Positions 59,057 through 64,000 of a DNA stretch of 64,000 nt are shown here, in pieces; the first letter of the stretch is position 1, and the number at the start of each line of letters is the position of its first letter. The position numbers and the translations under genes are program-made. This stretch comes from Gammaproteobacteria bacterium (GTDB taxonomy: Bacteria; Pseudomonadota; Gammaproteobacteria; Pseudomonadales; Pseudomonadaceae). Location: contig JAMCWB010000004.1 of assembly GCA_023475025.1 (NCBI GenBank), positions 62,001-126,000 on the forward strand, written 5' to 3'. Under the pieces are notes generated by a model, which had not been told where the DNA came from, made no database searches, and saw nothing but the letters and a program-made list of their open reading frames with translations.

Positions 59057-59805
59057 CAGACAGACTCCTTGTTATTGTTGTCAGTGTGCGGGGTCGGTGT
59101 ATACAGCATCGCCCGCAGCACATCGGAATGGAACTCGCGTCGATACAATACGCCAACCACACCGGCCGTCACCAGAATAAATATCCACGGATTGATAAAC
59201 CAGCTCAAGGTCGCCAGCGCAAAGTAATAGGCCCGCAATCCCAGGTTGAACTCGTGCGCAGCCATCGACAAGACCCGGGCACTCCGTTCAGCATAGGCCT
59301 TGCGCTCAGCCTCGGTGACACTCTTCTCACCAACGATAGGGGCTGAGCCAACCAGCACCGAAGCGAAGTTGTATTGGCGCATACCCCAGGAGAAGGTAAA
59401 GAACGCGTAAACAAAAATACCCACCAGCACCAGCAGCTTGAGCTCGGACACCTCGCGACTGACACTGGCCACAAAAGGTAGCCCCTGCAGCAGGCTCTGG
59501 GCCCGCTCGCCAGCACCCAGCACGGCCAGCAAACCCGCCAGAATCAACAGGGTACTCGAGGCAAAGAAGGCCGTATTGCGCTCCAGGTTACCCACCACAC
59601 TGGCATCAGCGATGCGCTGATCGCGCAACAGCAGACGGTTCATCCAGTCCAACCGGTACAGGTGCAGAATGCTGGCCAGACAGGCTGTATTCTTTGCCTT
59701 GCGGTCAGCATAGTGGGTGTAGCCAACCCAGCAGAACACCAGCCAGATAAAGGCCAGCATATTCAGCCAGATGTCATCGGCAGCAGGAATGGCAGGCAGG
59801 TACAA
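59056..59805 (-). CDS. DUF599 family membrane protein
   Basis: 249 aa, about four membrane segments, with YADRKAKNTACLASILHLYRL and FSWGMRQYNFASVLVGSAPI. TTG start at 59805 with AGGAG 10 nt upstream; the first ATG, 15 codons in, would cut into the first membrane segment. Function unknown. Confidence 0.82.
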   Translation of the reverse strand: MYLPAIPAADDIWLNMLAFIWLVFCWVGYTHYADRKAKNTACLASILHLYRLDWMNRLLLRDQRIADASVVGNLERNTAFFASSTLLILAGLLAVLGAGERAQSLLQGLPFVASVSREVSELKLLVLVGIFVYAFFTFSWGMRQYNFASVLVGSAPIVGEKSVTEAERKAYAERSARVLSMAAHEFNLGLRAYYFALATLSWFINPWIFILVTAGVVGVLYRREFHSDVLRAMLYTPTPHTDNNNKESV

Positions 59806-59940
59806 GGCTCTCAGACTCCTCAGCGTAGTTGTATAGGGCCACCTGTCGGCAACCCTTTCCTGCCGCTACTCTAGCACCAAAAGTCACTGCCTGGCGCTGC
59901 AGGCCAACCCACAAAGGCAGTTAAAAATATCCGGGCAATA

Positions 59941-59975
59941 AAAAACCGCGGCCAGAAAGCCGCGGTTTTTTTTAA
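59941..59975 (-). terminator. Terminator after sucD
   Basis: AAAAACCGCGGC (59941-59952) and GCCGCGGTTTTT (59959-59970), 6-nt loop, with T-runs on both strands, ending the suc operon. Confidence 0.88.
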
Positions 59976-59989
59976 ACAGACCCGGGATA

Positions 59990-60874
59990 TTACTGCTTGA
60001 TTTCCCAGCCGGTCAGTTCAGCCAGTGCATTGCCGATTTCCGCCAGCGAACGCACGGTTTTCACGCCAGCATCTTCCAGGGCAGCAAACTTCTCGTCTGC
60101 CGTGCCCTTGCCGCCAGAAATGATAGCGCCAGCATGGCCCATGCGCTTGCCAGGAGGGGCAGTTACACCAGCAATATAAGACACTACCGGCTTGGTTACG
60201 TTGGCCTTGATATAGGCTGCAGCTTCTTCCTCGGCGCTACCACCGATCTCACCGATCATGACAATGGCTTCAGTGGCCGGGTCTTTCTCGAACAGCTCCA
60301 GGATGTCAATGAAGTTGGAACCCGGGATCGGGTCACCACCAATACCGACACAGGTAGACTGGCCAAAGCCTGAGTCTGTGGTCTGCTTGACCGCTTCATA
60401 GGTCAGGGTACCAGAGCGAGATACGATACCGACCTTGCCCGGCAGATGGATGTGACCCGGCATGATACCGATCTTGCACTCGCCAGGAGTGATGACGCCC
60501 GGGCAGTTTGGCCCGATCAGACGCACGCCCAACTCATCACATTTGACCTTGGCATCCAGCATATCCAGGGTCGGGATACCTTCGGTGATGCAGACGATCA
60601 GCTTGATGCCGCTGTTGGCCGCTTCCAGGATCGAGTCCTTGCAGAACGGAGCCGGTACGTAGATCACACTGGCTTCGGCGCCGGTTTCGGCAACCGCTTC
60701 GGCAACCGTGTTGAACACCGGCAGACCCAGGTGGGTAGTACCACCCTTGCCAGGCGTTACGCCACCCACCATCTTGGTGCCATAGGCAATGGCTTGCTCG
60801 GAGTGGAAAGTGCCCTGTGAGCCGGTAAAGCCCTGGCAGATGACTTTGGTGTCTTTATTGATCAGGATGCTCAT
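59990..60874 (-). CDS. sucD: Succinate-CoA ligase, alpha subunit
   Basis: 294 aa. CoA-binding Rossmann N-half ([19 protein letters not shown]) and the phospho-His in [19 protein letters not shown]. The ATG overlaps the sucC stop (TAATG). Confidence 0.97.
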   Translation of the reverse strand: MSILINKDTKVICQGFTGSQGTFHSEQAIAYGTKMVGGVTPGKGGTTHLGLPVFNTVAEAVAETGAEASVIYVPAPFCKDSILEAANSGIKLIVCITEGIPTLDMLDAKVKCDELGVRLIGPNCPGVITPGECKIGIMPGHIHLPGKVGIVSRSGTLTYEAVKQTTDSGFGQSTCVGIGGDPIPGSNFIDILELFEKDPATEAIVMIGEIGGSAEEEAAAYIKANVTKPVVSYIAGVTAPPGKRMGHAGAIISGGKGTADEKFAALEDAGVKTVRSLAEIGNALAELTGWEIKQ

Positions 60875-62040
60875 TATTTACCCTCCGCGGCCTTGACGAC
60901 TTGCTGGGCAGCGTCGGTCAGACTGGTTGCAGCAATGATGTTGAGGCCACTGTCGGCCAGAACCTTGGCGCCAACATCGGCATTGTTACCTTCGAGGCGA
61001 ACCACAACAGGTACTTTTACCCCGACTTCCTTGACGGCACCGATGATGCCTTCGGCAATCATGTCACAGCGCACAATACCGCCGAAGATGTTGACCAGCA
61101 CCGCTTTGACATTGCTGTCAGACAGGATGATCTTGAAGGCTTCGGTAACGCGCTCCTTGGTCGCACCACCACCGACATCAAGGAAGTTGGCCGGCTTGCC
61201 ACCGTGCAGGTTGACGATATCCATGGTACCCATGGCCAGGCCAGCACCGTTGACCATGCAGCCGATATTGCCTTCCAGAGCGACATAATTCAGCTCGAAC
61301 TGGGCAGCGTGGGCTTCGCGCGGGTCGTCCTGCGATGGATCATGCATGGCGCGCAGCTTGGGCTGACGATACATGGCGTTGCCATCAATGTTGATCTTGG
61401 CGTCCAGGCAATGCAGGTCCCCGTCTTCCTTGATCACCAGCGGGTTGATTTCCAGCAGTGCCAAATCGTAGTCGGCAAACAGTTTGCCTAGACCGACAAA
61501 GATGTTGGTGAACTGCTTGATCTGGTTACCGGTCAGGCCCAGCTGGAATGCCAGCTCACGACCCTGATAAGGCATCGGACCCACCAAGGGGTCAACGGTA
61601 GCCTTGAGAATCTTCTCCGGCGTTTCTTCAGCAACCTTCTCGATTTCAACGCCACCCTCGGTGGAGGCCATGAATACGATACGGCGAGTTGAGCGATCAA
61701 CGACCGCGCCCAGATACAGCTCCTGGGCAATATCAGTGCAGGATTCAACCAGAATCTTGCTCACCGGCTGACCGTTGGCGTCTGTCTGGTAGGTCACCAG
61801 GCGCTGGCCTAACCACTGCTCGGCGAATGCCTTGGCATCGTCCTTGTTCTTGATCAGCTTGACGCCACCGGCTTTACCGCGGCCACCGGCGTGAACCTGG
61901 GCCTTGACTACCCACATATCACCGCCAATTTTTTCGCAGGCTTCAACCGCGGCTTCGGGCGTATCCACAGCAAGGCCCTTGGAGACGGGAAGGCCATACT
62001 CGGCAAAGAGTTGTTTTCCCTGATATTCGTGAAGATTCAT
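60874..62040 (-). CDS. sucC: Succinate-CoA ligase [ADP-forming], beta subunit
   Basis: 388 aa. ATP-grasp N-half ([33 protein letters not shown]) and the ligase C-half ([23 protein letters not shown]). Conserved TCA-cycle order with lpd and sucB. The 171-bp gap to lpd shows no clear promoter or terminator. Confidence 0.97.
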   Translation of the reverse strand: MNLHEYQGKQLFAEYGLPVSKGLAVDTPEAAVEACEKIGGDMWVVKAQVHAGGRGKAGGVKLIKNKDDAKAFAEQWLGQRLVTYQTDANGQPVSKILVESCTDIAQELYLGAVVDRSTRRIVFMASTEGGVEIEKVAEETPEKILKATVDPLVGPMPYQGRELAFQLGLTGNQIKQFTNIFVGLGKLFADYDLALLEINPLVIKEDGDLHCLDAKINIDGNAMYRQPKLRAMHDPSQDDPREAHAAQFELNYVALEGNIGCMVNGAGLAMGTMDIVNLHGGKPANFLDVGGGATKERVTEAFKIILSDSNVKAVLVNIFGGIVRCDMIAEGIIGAVKEVGVKVPVVVRLEGNNADVGAKVLADSGLNIIAATSLTDAAQQVVKAAEGK

Positions 62041-62211
62041 GCTTGTCTACCGTTTTGATCGTGTAGGAATTGCGTTATCGGCTACAGCAAACCATCCTGC
62101 AACCGGCCTGGATCCTGTTCAGGAACCTGCCGACCGGAGCCGGCGTACCATCCTGGGGTCAACCGAGACCGATGAATCCGACTGCGACTCACCGGTCAAG
62201 CGGGCGCTAGT

Positions 62212-64000
<1,789 letters not shown>

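Overview
The window is a chromosomal segment from a gammaproteobacterium of the Pseudomonas lineage, most likely Halopseudomonas or a close relative. The evidence is gene order and protein similarity recalled from Pseudomonas: the run tatD-pilZ-holB-tmk-mltG-pabC-fabF-acpP-fabG-fabD-plsX-rpmF-yceD / maf / sppA-HAD-rluC / rne, the acnA/aer pair, the htpG neighbourhood, and sucB-lpd-sucC-sucD. The genus is an inference. No phage, transposase, plasmid gene, rRNA or CRISPR array was seen.

Layout. (1) 1-7.5 kb: assimilatory nitrate/nitrite block on the + strand: the 3' part of a Ser/Thr kinase gene, then nirB-nirD-nasA-cobA behind a -24/-12 (sigma54) promoter and a leader RNA with a hexaloop hairpin and an intrinsic terminator, which looks like NasT/ANTAR antitermination control. 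cobA supplies the sirohaem precursor that NirB needs. (2) 7.5-18 kb: an ldcA-like basic amino acid decarboxylase, gltX, a LysR regulator divergent from an EmrAB-type efflux pair, a PuuB-like FAD oxidoreductase, and a pair consisting of a small exported membrane protein and a C39-like lipoprotein peptidase. (3) 18-20 kb: ETF-ubiquinone oxidoreductase. (4) 20-34 kb, almost all on the - strand: tatD, pilZ, DNA replication and nucleotide genes, mltG, the fatty-acid synthesis cluster, rpmF, and on to sppA and rluC. (5) 34-39 kb, + strand: rne with a leader of about 470 nt, an alpha/beta hydrolase and an exported cyclophilin. (6) 39.2-39.7 kb: tRNA-Ala, tRNA-Glu, tRNA-Ala operon. (7) 39.7-48.7 kb: acnA, aer, uspA, a GNAT enzyme, a TorF-type porin with a putative sigma54 promoter, a YkgJ protein, a beta-hydroxyacid dehydrogenase and an NCS2-like permease. 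(8) 48.9-54 kb: RND pump and adaptor, then a dienelactone hydrolase-like protein. (9) 54-64 kb: htpG, small membrane and thioesterase genes, and the end of the TCA operon sucB(partial)-lpd-sucC-sucD.

Most of the window is conserved core genome. The parts most worth a second look are non-coding or poorly characterised: the nirB leader, a two-member intergenic repeat family (3.9 kb and 18.0 kb), a 9-copy heptamer array in front of tatD, a candidate sRNA with a C-rich terminator loop at 20.1-20.2 kb, the rne leader, a leader with mutually exclusive helices upstream of the NCS2-like permease, and the C39-like peptidase/DUF6627-like pair. All function calls rest on reading the sequence and on family knowledge; no database search was run.
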